From positions 1 to 64,000 of the forward strand of contig JBATUR010000073.1 of the NCBI GenBank assembly GCA_049671305.1: a stretch of 64,000 nucleotides of DNA, in the 5' to 3' direction. Both the position numbers and the translations under genes were made by a program. Of the stretch, positions 1 through 8,926 are shown piece after piece; the first letter of the stretch is position 1, and each line of letters begins with the position of its first letter. This DNA is from CADCTM01 sp049671305. GTDB taxonomy: Bacteria > Cyanobacteriota > Cyanobacteriia > Cyanobacteriales > Coleofasciculaceae. A model generated the notes under the pieces. That model worked only from the letters and a program-made list of their open reading frames with translations. It ran no database searches and was not told the DNA's origin.

Positions 1-189
1 AGATTGTATTGGTACTTTGCTAATGTTAAATCCCTCAATATGCGCTTCACCTGTCCATGTTTGATCGCCAACAATAAAATGTGTATTTATGCCATAATAT
101 TGACGCATTTGCAAAGCTAAACTTAAAGCGTAATCTCCCAATCCATCAATTCTTGGCGGAAGCCTTGGTACAATTTGAATAATTTTCAT
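1..189 (-). CDS. Glycosyltransferase family 4, N-terminal part (truncated by window edge)
   Basis: This is the first 63 codons of a minus-strand gene that runs off the left edge. The ATG lies at 187-189 and the frame stays open to base 1. The product begins MKIIQIVPRLPPRIDGLGDY, which is the usual opening of a GT-B fold GT4 glycosyltransferase: a first beta strand, then a Pro/Gly-rich loop that contacts the acceptor. No donor-binding domain is visible because the gene is cut, so donor and acceptor cannot be inferred. It is the last visible member of the minus-strand polysaccharide cluster, 67 bp downstream of the acyltransferase gene. Confidence 0.7.
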   Translation of the reverse strand, partial: MKIIQIVPRLPPRIDGLGDYALSLALQMRQYYGINTHFIVGDQTWTGEAHIEGFNISKVPIQS

Positions 190-256
190 TAACTTTCTAC
201 CTCTTTACCAAAAAGTTGGATGTAAAAGTTTTGTAATCTAACAACTTTGCTAAATA

Positions 257-823
257 TCAGAAAAATAATCTAGGGTAACTAGCACTATATTTTAAGTTAG
301 AAGGTCTACTACCTATCGACTTAGCAGGAACCCCTGCAACAATTGTGAAGGGTGAAATATTTTTGGTTACCACTGCCCCAGCCGCTACATAACAACCTTT
401 ACCTAAAGTTACTCCTGGTAAAATCATAGCTCTTGTTCCAATGAATACATAATCTTCAATAGTAACTGGACGAACTCTTCCTACAAAATCTTGGCTTTGC
501 GGCTCGTGATCGCCAGTTAAAATACATACCTCAGCCGAGATGGAAACACTTTTACCAATTATAATATCCCCCCGATTATCTAGTCGGCACTTTTGATTTA
601 TGACGCTATTTTTACCCATTTTAAAATGTCGTTTATTATCAAACCATGCCTCCATAAAAATATGGCTGTCCTGAGCAATTTCAAATCCCATACAATACTT
701 ATAAAATGACAAACGTAGAAAATGAAAAGGAATATTAGCAATGAATCTATTAGTAAGATAGAGAGTGCCATCAAAATAAATTCTTTTGACTATATGAGGC
801 AACAGTGAAGAAAATTTAGGCAT
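257..823 (-). CDS. Hexapeptide-repeat (left-handed beta-helix) O-acyltransferase, WcaF-like
   Basis: The 188-residue protein belongs to the trimeric left-handed beta-helix acyltransferases and probably acetylates a sugar hydroxyl in the cytoplasm during assembly of a surface glycan repeat unit. Hexapeptide turns run from about residue 70 to 165 (for example IIIGKSVSISAEVCI and VTLGKGCYVAAGAVV). The motif GDHEPQSQDF carries the likely catalytic His, and AGVPAKSIG is the typical terminal turn of the maltose/galactoside/WcaF acetyltransferase group. Length fits the family. It ends the visible complete part of the operon, 52 bp beyond a GT4 gene. The acceptor sugar and the acyl group (acetyl is usual) are inferred, not shown. 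Confidence 0.85.
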   Translation of the reverse strand: MPKFSSLLPHIVKRIYFDGTLYLTNRFIANIPFHFLRLSFYKYCMGFEIAQDSHIFMEAWFDNKRHFKMGKNSVINQKCRLDNRGDIIIGKSVSISAEVCILTGDHEPQSQDFVGRVRPVTIEDYVFIGTRAMILPGVTLGKGCYVAAGAVVTKNISPFTIVAGVPAKSIGSRPSNLKYSASYPRLFF

Positions 824-875
824 ACATAGTAAATTATGGCAAAAATTATTGAATCTCCTCGATTAACTTAAATTA

Positions 876-2030
876 TTAAATAACTATTTTAGATTGTATA
901 ACTAGTTTATATAAATTTATAATTTGCTCTAAATGCTGTTCCATTGAAAATTGAGTTTGGATCATTTTTCGCCCTTCTTCACCCAATTGTTTGGCTAAAG
1001 ACCAATTGAGAGCTAAGGTTTCTATACGATTAGACAATTCATGAGTATCATTTGGTTTGACCAGTAAACTATGTTGTTCTTCGGCTATATATTCTGGTAT
1101 TCCGCCAACTTGACTAGCGATTATCGCTCGACCGGCAGATGCGGCTTCTAGGCTGACAATTCCTGCTGGTTCGTGCCATAAAGAAGGAAATATTAAGGCT
1201 CTTGATGCTTGTAGTAATTGGAATGTTTTTGTTTCATTGAGCCATCCATGAAATGTGACTTTTTCAGTTAGCTTTAGGCGTTTTGATAAGGCACGCATTT
1301 CTGCTTCTTGATAACCATCGCCTGCAATATTTAAGTGGACAGGAGTAGAAACTTTTTGTAATGAATGTAGTAGATAATCTAATCCTTTTTGAGGTACGAT
1401 TCGTCCAAGAAACAAAAAATGCGGTGTTTTATCTTGAGGTGGATATGTATATTCTGGTAGTTGAGGCGCTGGATAATAAATAACATTAATTAGCTCTTCG
1501 GTATAACCTGAACGGAGCATTTGTTTTTTAAGAAATTGGCTATTTGCGATCGCTTTTATGCCAGACAACGTACGCATTTCGTCCCAAGTATTCTGAAAAT
1601 CAGCAGATAAGTTATGAGGTCTGATGCTACCACAACGATCCACGAAATGCCCCCAGAGACACCCTGTAAGACTGTAGGCACGATTGCATGGCTGACGCCA
1701 TCGGCTCAGATATCTGCCGCCACTAGGGCAGTAGGGCTGATGTCCATGAATAGTACGAATTAGCGGAATACTGTTGTTTGGACTTACCTGAATTGCCGTG
1801 TGTAAGTGCAGAATATCTAGATTTAATGTTTTCGCTTGAGCTAACAAATCATTATCATCATACACAATAATCGGGGGTTCATTTTCATTATCTAAAAAGC
1901 TATTATCAGTTTTACTATCTAGATAATAAACTGTGTAACCTGCAGCACGTTGAGCTACACTGAGACGGCGGATATAAGAGGCAACACCACCATGTTCCCA
2001 AATGTTATATGTGTAGTGTCCTATCCGCAT
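876..2030 (-). CDS. Glycosyltransferase family 4 with a Cys-rich N-terminal loop
   Basis: The 384-residue GT-B glycosyltransferase should transfer a sugar from a nucleotide-sugar donor to a lipid-linked glycan at the cytoplasmic face. The N-domain begins MRIGHYTYNIWEHGGVASYI, with the Gly-Gly acceptor loop. The C-domain has FLFLGRIVPQKGLDYLL and the retaining-GT4 E-x7-E motif in EPAGIVSLEAASAGRAII. Between about residues 94 and 136 the sequence HGHQPYCPSGGRYL is followed by three more cysteines, a local Cys/His-rich insert seen in some GT4 enzymes that may bind a metal or form disulfides. The gene contains the only HIP1 site (GCGATCGC near 1546) in the first 15 kb. Sugar specificity cannot be told. 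Confidence 0.88.
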   Translation of the reverse strand: MRIGHYTYNIWEHGGVASYIRRLSVAQRAAGYTVYYLDSKTDNSFLDNENEPPIIVYDDNDLLAQAKTLNLDILHLHTAIQVSPNNSIPLIRTIHGHQPYCPSGGRYLSRWRQPCNRAYSLTGCLWGHFVDRCGSIRPHNLSADFQNTWDEMRTLSGIKAIANSQFLKKQMLRSGYTEELINVIYYPAPQLPEYTYPPQDKTPHFLFLGRIVPQKGLDYLLHSLQKVSTPVHLNIAGDGYQEAEMRALSKRLKLTEKVTFHGWLNETKTFQLLQASRALIFPSLWHEPAGIVSLEAASAGRAIIASQVGGIPEYIAEEQHSLLVKPNDTHELSNRIETLALNWSLAKQLGEEGRKMIQTQFSMEQHLEQIINLYKLVIQSKIVI

Positions 2031-2111
2031 AATATTGTGACTTTATCAATGGGTTTTAATTATACAAAGGAGTATTTATAAAATTCAATTATTTATCTTT
2101 GCCATCAATTT

Positions 2112-3200
2112 CTACGATTGAGTATAAAGTTCCAAGTGCTTTTTAATTACTGTTGACCAGGCTAACGGTTTTATCCACTCACAACAACGATTTTGATAAC
2201 CTAAATATGTTTGTGGCGGCAACTCAATAATTTCTAGAAGTGCCTTAGCAATAGCTTCTGGAGAGTTTTGTTTAACAACATATCCAGTACGTTTTTCATC
2301 AACAAATTCATGCATGGCGCCAGCATCAGTACAGATGACTGGAGTGCCACAGGCTTGAGATTCTAGCAAGGTAAAGCCCATTAATTCGGGGACAGGAGTG
2401 TAGCTATCATAGCAGTCAGTATGAACTGATGGTAAGACGGTTACCATTGCAGAGCAGTATTCATGTTGTAGTCTCTGATCATCAGCATTATGAACGAATT
2501 CAACAGGTAACTTAAACGCCAACTCTTTGAGTTTTTTATAAAATGTTTCATTATAAACTCTACCAACAATTGTTAGTTGATAGTCTGAGCGGTTTAAAAG
2601 ATGAAAAGCTTCAATTAAATAGTTGATACCTTTATGAGGTAAAATTCTACCAACATATAAAATCTTCTTTTCTTTTTGTATAGATGGAATCGGGTAAAAT
2701 CGATTTGTATCAATGCCTCCTTTAATTAAGATAGATTTTTTTTGAAGCTCAATAGGCAGGAAATCTAAGCCAAATCGGGAATAGGTAATCGCATTCTTAT
2801 AACCTTTGAAAACAGGTAGTTTTTGATTAATCACTAAATCACCACCTCCCCCGTAATCTGTTACAAAAGTACGTTTATTAAGTAATGACGCCATCAAACA
2901 ACTTAGATCAGAAATCAGGGTGTTTATTTGATGAATGTGAATGACATCAACACCAAAAACTGATCCGAGATATCGGAATGCTAGAGGATTAGACTTATTA
3001 TCATGTATAAAATATTTAACTGGATAAATCTCAATCTTAAGTTTACCTTGATTGTACGAGTGGCGTTTTGATGAAAAACTCACTAGTGTTGTATCTACAA
3101 CTTCTGCCATTAAAGAAGCTAATTCCATCGGATATCGCTCACCACCTCCAATAATTGACGAGTCATCAAAGTAAGTCGGAGTAACATGAACAACTTTCAT
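2112..3200 (-). CDS. Glycosyltransferase family 4
   Basis: The 362-residue protein is a GT-B fold glycosyltransferase. It begins MKVVHVTPTYFDDSSIIGGG, the standard N-terminal strand plus glycine loop. In the C-domain, KILYVGRILPHKGINYLIEA marks the start of the donor-binding half, and GFTLLESQACGTPVICTDAG contains the second Glu of the GT4 E-x7-E element. The first Glu probably lies in PVPELMGF just before it. It sits between the FkbM methyltransferase (30 bp upstream) and another GT4 gene (81 bp downstream), all on one strand, so they are probably co-transcribed for one glycan repeat. Donor and linkage are unknown. Confidence 0.88.
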   Translation of the reverse strand: MKVVHVTPTYFDDSSIIGGGERYPMELASLMAEVVDTTLVSFSSKRHSYNQGKLKIEIYPVKYFIHDNKSNPLAFRYLGSVFGVDVIHIHQINTLISDLSCLMASLLNKRTFVTDYGGGGDLVINQKLPVFKGYKNAITYSRFGLDFLPIELQKKSILIKGGIDTNRFYPIPSIQKEKKILYVGRILPHKGINYLIEAFHLLNRSDYQLTIVGRVYNETFYKKLKELAFKLPVEFVHNADDQRLQHEYCSAMVTVLPSVHTDCYDSYTPVPELMGFTLLESQACGTPVICTDAGAMHEFVDEKRTGYVVKQNSPEAIAKALLEIIELPPQTYLGYQNRCCEWIKPLAWSTVIKKHLELYTQS

Positions 3201-3230
3201 AGCATTAAGTAAAAATTTTTGGCAACTTGA

Positions 3231-4169
3231 CTATACAATAATATTAAAATATTCTTTTTCAAATTGGTTAATCTGGTTGGTATTTACAAAAATATAGTTA
3301 CCAAAAGAATTGTCAGCTATTTTGTGTACAGGTATTAACTTTTTCTTTTGCTCATCAATTAACCAGCAACTGTATCCCAAATTAAAAAGTAGTTCTTGAG
3401 AAGGACTTCCTGCTAATTGTTCTAAAATAATATAATCTATAATTCTTTTTTCTAAAAGCTCGCTGGCTCCTTGTAAAACTTCTAACTCTGCTCTTTCAAC
3501 ATCTATCTTGATTAATTTACATCTTTCTATTTGCTTTTCTCGAAAAAAGTTAGTTAAAGTCACAGTGTTAACTAAGACAAAATTTTCTTCACTAACAAAA
3601 ACCCCATGATTAATTAGTGACGACGTTCCTGAATTACTGGGATTATCTGAGATATAAAACTTTAATATCTTGCCAGAATTACTATACAGTGCTCGACTAT
3701 CTACAGAAATAAAGTTTTGACATTTATTAAGAGTAACTGAATCGTTTAGATTAGTAAATAAAGTCGGATTTGGTTCAAAAGCAAATACTTTACCAGTTGG
3801 CTTCACTCTGCTAGCCATTATAAATGTGTAACTGCCCATATTTGCACCAACATCTATACTAATATCACCTTCATTAAGTAATTGAGATGTTAACCATGCA
3901 GCAAATGGTTCATTGTGGTTGCCAAAAAAATATAGATGGACTCCTTGGTTTTCAGCGATATTTACATAAACTTGATAATTACCGATAGTTGATATCCTAA
4001 TTTCTGACTTTTTTAAGTGAGATGAATAGGCAAAGGCTAAAGCCCCGACTTTAAAATAGCGCCTGAAAAGATTATTTAAGCATAAATATCGTAATATGTT
4101 TTCGTTTAAATGATTTCCAAATATGATTAGAATAAATTTTTCAAAAAATCTATTTTGAAGTAAATTCAT
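3231..4169 (-). CDS. FkbM-family SAM-dependent O-methyltransferase
   Basis: The 312-residue protein has the FkbM methyltransferase core. SAM-binding motif I is DISIDVGANMGSYTF (about residues 97-111), followed by VFAFEPNPTLFTNL (acidic loop binding the SAM ribose) and LIKIDVERAELEVLQGA, the FkbM signature with conserved Asp and Glu. FkbM enzymes typically O-methylate sugar or polyketide hydroxyls. In a glycan cluster a sugar O-methyl group is the likely product, by inference. The first 60 or so residues are more hydrophobic and variable, as is common in this family. It is one of six methyltransferases in this cluster. Confidence 0.85.
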   Translation of the reverse strand: MNLLQNRFFEKFILIIFGNHLNENILRYLCLNNLFRRYFKVGALAFAYSSHLKKSEIRISTIGNYQVYVNIAENQGVHLYFFGNHNEPFAAWLTSQLLNEGDISIDVGANMGSYTFIMASRVKPTGKVFAFEPNPTLFTNLNDSVTLNKCQNFISVDSRALYSNSGKILKFYISDNPSNSGTSSLINHGVFVSEENFVLVNTVTLTNFFREKQIERCKLIKIDVERAELEVLQGASELLEKRIIDYIILEQLAGSPSQELLFNLGYSCWLIDEQKKKLIPVHKIADNSFGNYIFVNTNQINQFEKEYFNIIV

Positions 4170-4225
4170 AAACTGTCTCTATTTTACAAAGAATATAATT
4201 AATAAGTTTATAATAGTTATTTTCT

Positions 4226-4747
4226 TTATTTCACGGCTTCTAGTTCTAAATAAATATACCAAGCTGGTGCAATCCAAGCCCATCGCTGTTCGTAAGTTTT
4301 GGGAAATCTGTTAGCCAATCTACTAATAATAGATCGATTAATCCTACCACCTTGAAACTGAATATGACGACGCCTAATCAAATACTGAGATTTTGAGTAA
4401 TAAGATAACTGATGTCCCTCACAAAAATAGTCGAAGGAAAAGTAGCTCAAATGCCATTTATGAGTTGGATCAATAAATGAATTTGCACAAGAAAAATGAG
4501 GTGTAGTTATTTTAAGTAGCCCTTTAGGTTCCAGTATTCGATAAAATTCTTCTAATGTTTTGGGAATATTTTCTAAATGTTCTATTACATCGAAACATTC
4601 AATTTCAGAAAAAAGCAAGTCATCGAAAGGATAAGGAAACTCGTCTAAATTCCAAACCACATCAGGGTTCAAGTCGGCAAATTTATCTAGTCTTACTAAA
4701 TTAGATTGAGGGGGTTGATTTCCGCATCCCACTGATAATGTAGTCAT
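4226..4747 (-). CDS. Small class I SAM-dependent methyltransferase (Methyltransf_11 type)
   Basis: The 173-residue protein starts MTTLSVGCGNQPPQSN, with glycine-rich motif I almost at the N-terminus, so the Rossmann core has no leader domain. IECFDVIEHLENIPKTLEEF and ILEPKGLLKITTPHFS match motifs II-III of type-11 methyltransferases, and the His-rich stretch HFSCANSFIDPTHKWH may line the substrate pocket. Related short proteins are common in cyanobacterial glycosyltransferase clusters, but none known to me has a defined substrate. It is shorter than most class I enzymes (about 200-250 residues). It lies between the FkbM gene and a putative glycosyltransferase gene. Confidence 0.8.
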   Translation of the reverse strand: MTTLSVGCGNQPPQSNLVRLDKFADLNPDVVWNLDEFPYPFDDLLFSEIECFDVIEHLENIPKTLEEFYRILEPKGLLKITTPHFSCANSFIDPTHKWHLSYFSFDYFCEGHQLSYYSKSQYLIRRRHIQFQGGRINRSIISRLANRFPKTYEQRWAWIAPAWYIYLELEAVK

Positions 4748-4809
4748 AACTTAATCTCTAGATGAACTTAATTCATAAAACGCTTTTGAGCAAAATTTTC
4801 TATCTTTTT

Positions 4810-5673
4810 TTAAATGTCACTCCAAGAAGAAATCTTAATATTTACCCACGGCATATATTGAGCTACACCAGCAAAGTGCAAAAAGTAGTTATTAATAAAA
4901 GATGTTGTTAAACACTTTTCCGTAATTTTTCGCGGCGGTAGTTGGTAATGCCCCCTAGTAAATCGCTTCCAAGTTCTAGCAAGCTTATTTTTTTTGTTTG
5001 TTTCAGAAAGTAAGAAAGGGTAGTCTTTTAACATACATTCAATCCATAAAATATTGAATCGGCTATCTAACCAATGTACACAATTAGATTTAATTATTTC
5101 ATAGGATAAACTCTCCATTTCAAAATGCCCATCAACTAGATCTTCATAGTTATAGTAAGTGTTTTCAAGCACTGATCGGTGGTGATGTGGTGATAATACC
5201 ATTACTCCTGTTTGAACGACTTGATTAGCCACATCTGGAAGACCAACTTTCGAGTAAAAATCTTTAGGTGTACGAACTGGTGATTGCCAAAATTGCGAAT
5301 GTCTATCTATTAAATGTTTATTTTCTCCTGGCAGCGATTCATTAAGTCTAGCAAACATATCTACAGCCCCTACCTTATCTTCCGGTACTTTAGAAACTAC
5401 GCAGGGAGAATCAGGGTTAATTAAAATATCTGAATCTAGCCAAACTACTTGGTTATATTTTTGAACTCTTTGATCACCTAAAATTAAACATTTTTGCCAA
5501 GCAGCAGAACGTGAAAGTCCGCGAGAAGAATCATCTAAAGGATTGTCAATACAAATTAAATCGTAGCCCCGCAAATCAGCATATTTATGCCAATTGTTAG
5601 CACAAAGCTTATGCCAACGATCACGATAGTGTTGACCAATAGCTAATGTAACAATCGCTTTTTTTTGCTTCAT
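4810..5673 (-). CDS. Putative GT-A fold glycosyltransferase with DSD motif
   Basis: The 287-residue protein begins with a GT-A-like pattern. KAIVTLAIGQHYRDRW is the first strand, and QVVWLDSDILINPDSP (about residues 75-90) gives a D-x-D motif (D80, D82) expected to hold the metal and nucleotide-sugar. The strand-loop architecture and the later His/Asp-rich segment resemble the galactosyl/mannosyl transferase group (GMA12/MNN10 or GT8-like), but I cannot assign a CAZy family. It has no transmembrane segment, so it should act in the cytoplasm. It lies between a methyltransferase and a GT2 gene. Base composition is AT-rich like its neighbours and there is no HIP1 site. Confidence 0.7.
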   Translation of the reverse strand: MKQKKAIVTLAIGQHYRDRWHKLCANNWHKYADLRGYDLICIDNPLDDSSRGLSRSAAWQKCLILGDQRVQKYNQVVWLDSDILINPDSPCVVSKVPEDKVGAVDMFARLNESLPGENKHLIDRHSQFWQSPVRTPKDFYSKVGLPDVANQVVQTGVMVLSPHHHRSVLENTYYNYEDLVDGHFEMESLSYEIIKSNCVHWLDSRFNILWIECMLKDYPFLLSETNKKNKLARTWKRFTRGHYQLPPRKITEKCLTTSFINNYFLHFAGVAQYMPWVNIKISSWSDI

Positions 5674-5706
5674 CTTCGTTATGCTAATACTAATTAATTT
5701 ACTATT

Positions 5707-6783
5707 TTAATAGTCTTTTTTTGAATTGATATTCGGCAAAACTTGATCTTTTATAGATGTTATAATTTTTCTTATAAGCTTAAGATTGCTTATTCCTAAA
5801 CATGATACTAAATATTTGATAACTAATTCAATATCCAGCGCCATTAATCCTTTAAAAGCAACTAAATCATAAAGACTACGATGAAAATGATTTAAACGTA
5901 GTTTCCCATAATGGTCTAGACAAGCGCCACGCAGAAATGACCAAGCCTGCCTGCGAACTGTTGACGGCAGGTCTGAGTTTTGATAAACTAATTTGCAAAT
6001 TCTTAAAGTATCAATTAGCCAATCATTATTTAATTGCTGTCCTTTACAATCAGGATGTAGTCTATAGCAAGCATTTATTTTTGGAATAAAGATAAACTTA
6101 TAATTCTGAAAAACTAAACGCCAAAAAAATTCATGATCCATGCAATGATTAAAAGTTTTGTTGATTAAATTTCCTTCTTGAAAAATATTTTTTTTAAAAA
6201 AAGCAGATTGATTAGACATATTAGTATTAGGAATCATTTGTTCCAAATCAAACGCTGACATATGATTATCTTTGGTTATACTGCCTTTTCCATCTAAATT
6301 AATAAAATTTCTAGAACCATAAAATACATCATATTCTTGAAAATGAATTGCTCCCTGTGCGGCATATATAAAAGCGTCAGGATAGTAATAATCATCAGAA
6401 TTTTGCCATCCAATTAAATCTCCTGTAGCTTTTAGGAAACCTTTGTTAATAGCATCAGCTTGACCCTGATCAGATTCACTTATCCAATAAGCTATATACT
6501 TTTGATATTTTTGAATGACTTCAATTGTCCGATCAGTCGAGCCACCATCAATAATGATATATTCTACATTTGGATATCCTTGTAATAGTACTGATCTAAT
6601 TGTTTCCTCAATAAATTTTCCCTGATTATAACTAGGAGTAATAATACTAATTCGTGGTAATTTAGAAGCATCAATTATCTGCTTAGGTAATGGCTGACTC
6701 TGCTCCGTCCAGGGCCATCCTGTTGTTCCTGGCGGCGGTGGAGGGAGATCTTTTAAAGTTAAAATAGTATTGATAATAGGCAT
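5707..6783 (-). CDS. Glycosyltransferase family 2
   Basis: The 358-residue inverting GT-A enzyme has the GT2 nucleotide-binding start RISIITPSYNQGKFIEETI (about residues 44-62), then YIIIDGGSTDRTIEVI and the D-x-D equivalent GWQNSDDYYYPDA (D130/D131). The acceptor half includes HCMDHEFFWRLVF. A Pro-rich N-terminal leader of about 40 residues (DLPPPPPGTTGWPW) precedes the catalytic domain; similar leaders occur in cyanobacterial GT2 proteins. It has no membrane anchor, so it should act on a lipid-linked intermediate at the inner face of the plasma membrane. The sugar is unknown. Confidence 0.88.
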   Translation of the reverse strand: MPIINTILTLKDLPPPPPGTTGWPWTEQSQPLPKQIIDASKLPRISIITPSYNQGKFIEETIRSVLLQGYPNVEYIIIDGGSTDRTIEVIQKYQKYIAYWISESDQGQADAINKGFLKATGDLIGWQNSDDYYYPDAFIYAAQGAIHFQEYDVFYGSRNFINLDGKGSITKDNHMSAFDLEQMIPNTNMSNQSAFFKKNIFQEGNLINKTFNHCMDHEFFWRLVFQNYKFIFIPKINACYRLHPDCKGQQLNNDWLIDTLRICKLVYQNSDLPSTVRRQAWSFLRGACLDHYGKLRLNHFHRSLYDLVAFKGLMALDIELVIKYLVSCLGISNLKLIRKIITSIKDQVLPNINSKKDY

Positions 6784-6870
6784 TTTATTATCTAAAATGG
6801 CTTGATTTGTTACTCGGGTTAATATTTAAATTTATTTACTTTTTAAAGACAATTATTTTTTTGAATATAA

Positions 6871-7617
6871 TCAATGTGTATTCTCCAGATGTTTCAGCTT
6901 TTTAAATAAGTAGTTTGGATTCTTTTTAATAAGTTGGTATCTAGCTGACTTGGAAATTTCGCTAACTATTTGGCAAACCTCCCAACCTGAACCGTCAGCA
7001 GAATCATCAAATAAGAGAAATCCACCTATTTCTAAAAAACTATCGACATTTTGAAAATCACAAAGCACAGCATTATAAGTATGATTGCCATCTATATAAG
7101 CAAAACTAATTTTTTCGCCTAATTGAGTTGTTCTGCCAAAGACATCATTAACATTTTTCTTTTGTCTCCATTGATCAAAAAAATCATTTGATTTCAATTC
7201 AATAGCAAAAGGTAAATCATGCTTACTAAAAAAAGATATATTTTTTTTAAAATTAGATTTGACAAATTCTTTATACTCTTGATGTTGAATATAAGGGTGC
7301 TTCCCTAATGTGCCTGGTTCCTCTGCTCCCTCAAATTCCCAAGCATCACTACAAATCAGCTTATTTTCTACCCCATGCTTCAACTTTAGATAAGTAATTA
7401 CATTTGTTGAAAGACCACAAAACGAACCAATTTCAATCATGGGAGCAAGACTTGGAAGATTAGATATAGCGTAGTCAAAACACCAAACATTTCCTCTTTC
7501 TAACATTCCAGCATTGGCAAAGCAAAGCCAATCTATAAACTCATCTGAAGTATAATTTATTTCTTCTTGTTTACGAGCTTTGTTGAGTAAACGCTTGATC
7601 TTGTTGATTATTATCAT
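6871..7617 (-). CDS. Class I SAM-dependent methyltransferase (Methyltransf_24/CmcI-like)
   Basis: The 248-residue protein has SAM motif I in MIEIGSFCGLSTNVITYLK and a second conserved block ISFAYIDGNHTYNAVLCDF, where the D-G-x-H motif is characteristic of the Methyltransf_24/CmcI/TylF-like families. GGFLLFDDSADGSGWEV follows, with acidic residues that may bind Mg2+. TylF relatives O-methylate deoxysugar hydroxyls, so a sugar O-methyltransferase role in glycan tailoring is plausible but inferred. It stands between GT2 and a GT-B-like gene in the same operon. Confidence 0.78.
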   Translation of the reverse strand: MIIINKIKRLLNKARKQEEINYTSDEFIDWLCFANAGMLERGNVWCFDYAISNLPSLAPMIEIGSFCGLSTNVITYLKLKHGVENKLICSDAWEFEGAEEPGTLGKHPYIQHQEYKEFVKSNFKKNISFFSKHDLPFAIELKSNDFFDQWRQKKNVNDVFGRTTQLGEKISFAYIDGNHTYNAVLCDFQNVDSFLEIGGFLLFDDSADGSGWEVCQIVSEISKSARYQLIKKNPNYLFKKLKHLENTH

Positions 7618-7684
7618 AAATAAAAATGTTTGATTTTGATTTTATTTTTATAACATTTCAGTTTAATTAATCTATGTTTTAATG

Positions 7685-8917
7685 TTACCAAGTTTGTAGA
7701 GCAGACAATATAGGTTTTACTTTTTTGGAAAAATCAAACTCTTCTGCAAAACAAATTTTGGCATTCGTACTAAAAACATCATACTGCTCTAATATCTTTT
7801 CAATAGCTAATTGTATCTCTAAATTATTCAATGGATCATTTATTACTATACCAATTTCATAAGTATTAACTAATTTTGATAAAGATGGTAAATTGTTAAC
7901 TAACAAAGGAACTCCATATTTTAAATAATGTGATATTTTTCCTGATGCCATAGAAATTTGAGAAAAATTATTATCAATATTCCGATAAAAAGCTAATCCA
8001 ATAGTAGCAGATTCATAAATCCTATCAATTTGCTCATAAGGTAGTGGTTTTAGTGAGAGAAAAAGGTTTTTTGAATTGATTTGTTGTAATTCTTTTATGT
8101 AGGGGTCATCAATAGCTCTGGTTTCACGATCATGAAAAACTAAAGCCCAACTATTTTGGATGTAAAAAAAAGCCTGAGCTAATTCTTTGGAAAATACAGC
8201 ATCCTGTATCATACCTGCTTGAACAATAATACAAGAAAACTTCTCCTCACTTAAATTAAATAGTTCTCTAAAATAATTTTTAGCTTTTGTATTTGTAAGC
8301 AAAGGATTTGAGCCAGTAGGTGAGTTAGGGAGATAAAAAACGTTTGGGTGTTGATACTGATTGTACTCACAAAGAGTATCAAATCTATCTTTATCTTGCA
8401 CAATTACAAATTCTGACTTTCTGTAAGCTAATTTCTCAATTATGCTTATAATTTTTGCAAACTTAGTGAAGCCGATTGGATCATTAAGTTCTAAAGAAAG
8501 ATAGATAAATTTTTGTTTGAAAATATAAAACTTAACTAAAGCTAAAATTGAGCCATTTGTATCAATTCCAATATTAACATTGTTTCGTTGCCAGTTTAAC
8601 TTATTACTAATTTGATGAACTAAGCAAGAAATAACAAATAAAACTAACTCAAATACTGGCATTAAAGTATCAAGCTTAAATTTATATTTTAAGACCAACA
8701 GAATTTTCAATATAATTGGAATATCAGAAGCTTTACGGAAATAAACTATCTGAGTTTGGTTGCCAATTCTGTCTAGCTTGGGAAAAGGGTTTTCTGTGGC
8801 ATAAATAATTACTGAATATTGGTCATCATTGAGGGTTTTACAGAGATTGATAATTGTCGGTGCAACTCCTACATAGCCTTCATAGAAGAAGATGGAGCAT
8901 GATTTTTTCATATTCAT
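7685..8917 (-). CDS. Putative GT-B fold glycosyltransferase
   Basis: The 410-residue protein begins MNMKKSCSIFFYEGYVGVAP. The C-terminal half has features of a GT-B donor domain: ATIGLAFYRNIDNNFSQISM followed by GKISHYLKYGVPLLVNNLPS resembles the GT4 region that clamps the nucleotide-sugar, but the E-x7-E motif is not clear. Residues about 75-115 are hydrophobic and could lie against the membrane. The start is well supported: an AAGGAG Shine-Dalgarno sits 5 bases before the ATG. Only 9 bp separate it from the stop of the next methyltransferase gene, so translation is probably coupled. Family assignment remains tentative. Confidence 0.65.
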   Translation of the reverse strand: MNMKKSCSIFFYEGYVGVAPTIINLCKTLNDDQYSVIIYATENPFPKLDRIGNQTQIVYFRKASDIPIILKILLVLKYKFKLDTLMPVFELVLFVISCLVHQISNKLNWQRNNVNIGIDTNGSILALVKFYIFKQKFIYLSLELNDPIGFTKFAKIISIIEKLAYRKSEFVIVQDKDRFDTLCEYNQYQHPNVFYLPNSPTGSNPLLTNTKAKNYFRELFNLSEEKFSCIIVQAGMIQDAVFSKELAQAFFYIQNSWALVFHDRETRAIDDPYIKELQQINSKNLFLSLKPLPYEQIDRIYESATIGLAFYRNIDNNFSQISMASGKISHYLKYGVPLLVNNLPSLSKLVNTYEIGIVINDPLNNLEIQLAIEKILEQYDVFSTNAKICFAEEFDFSKKVKPILSALQTW

Positions 8918-8926
8918 AAATTCTCC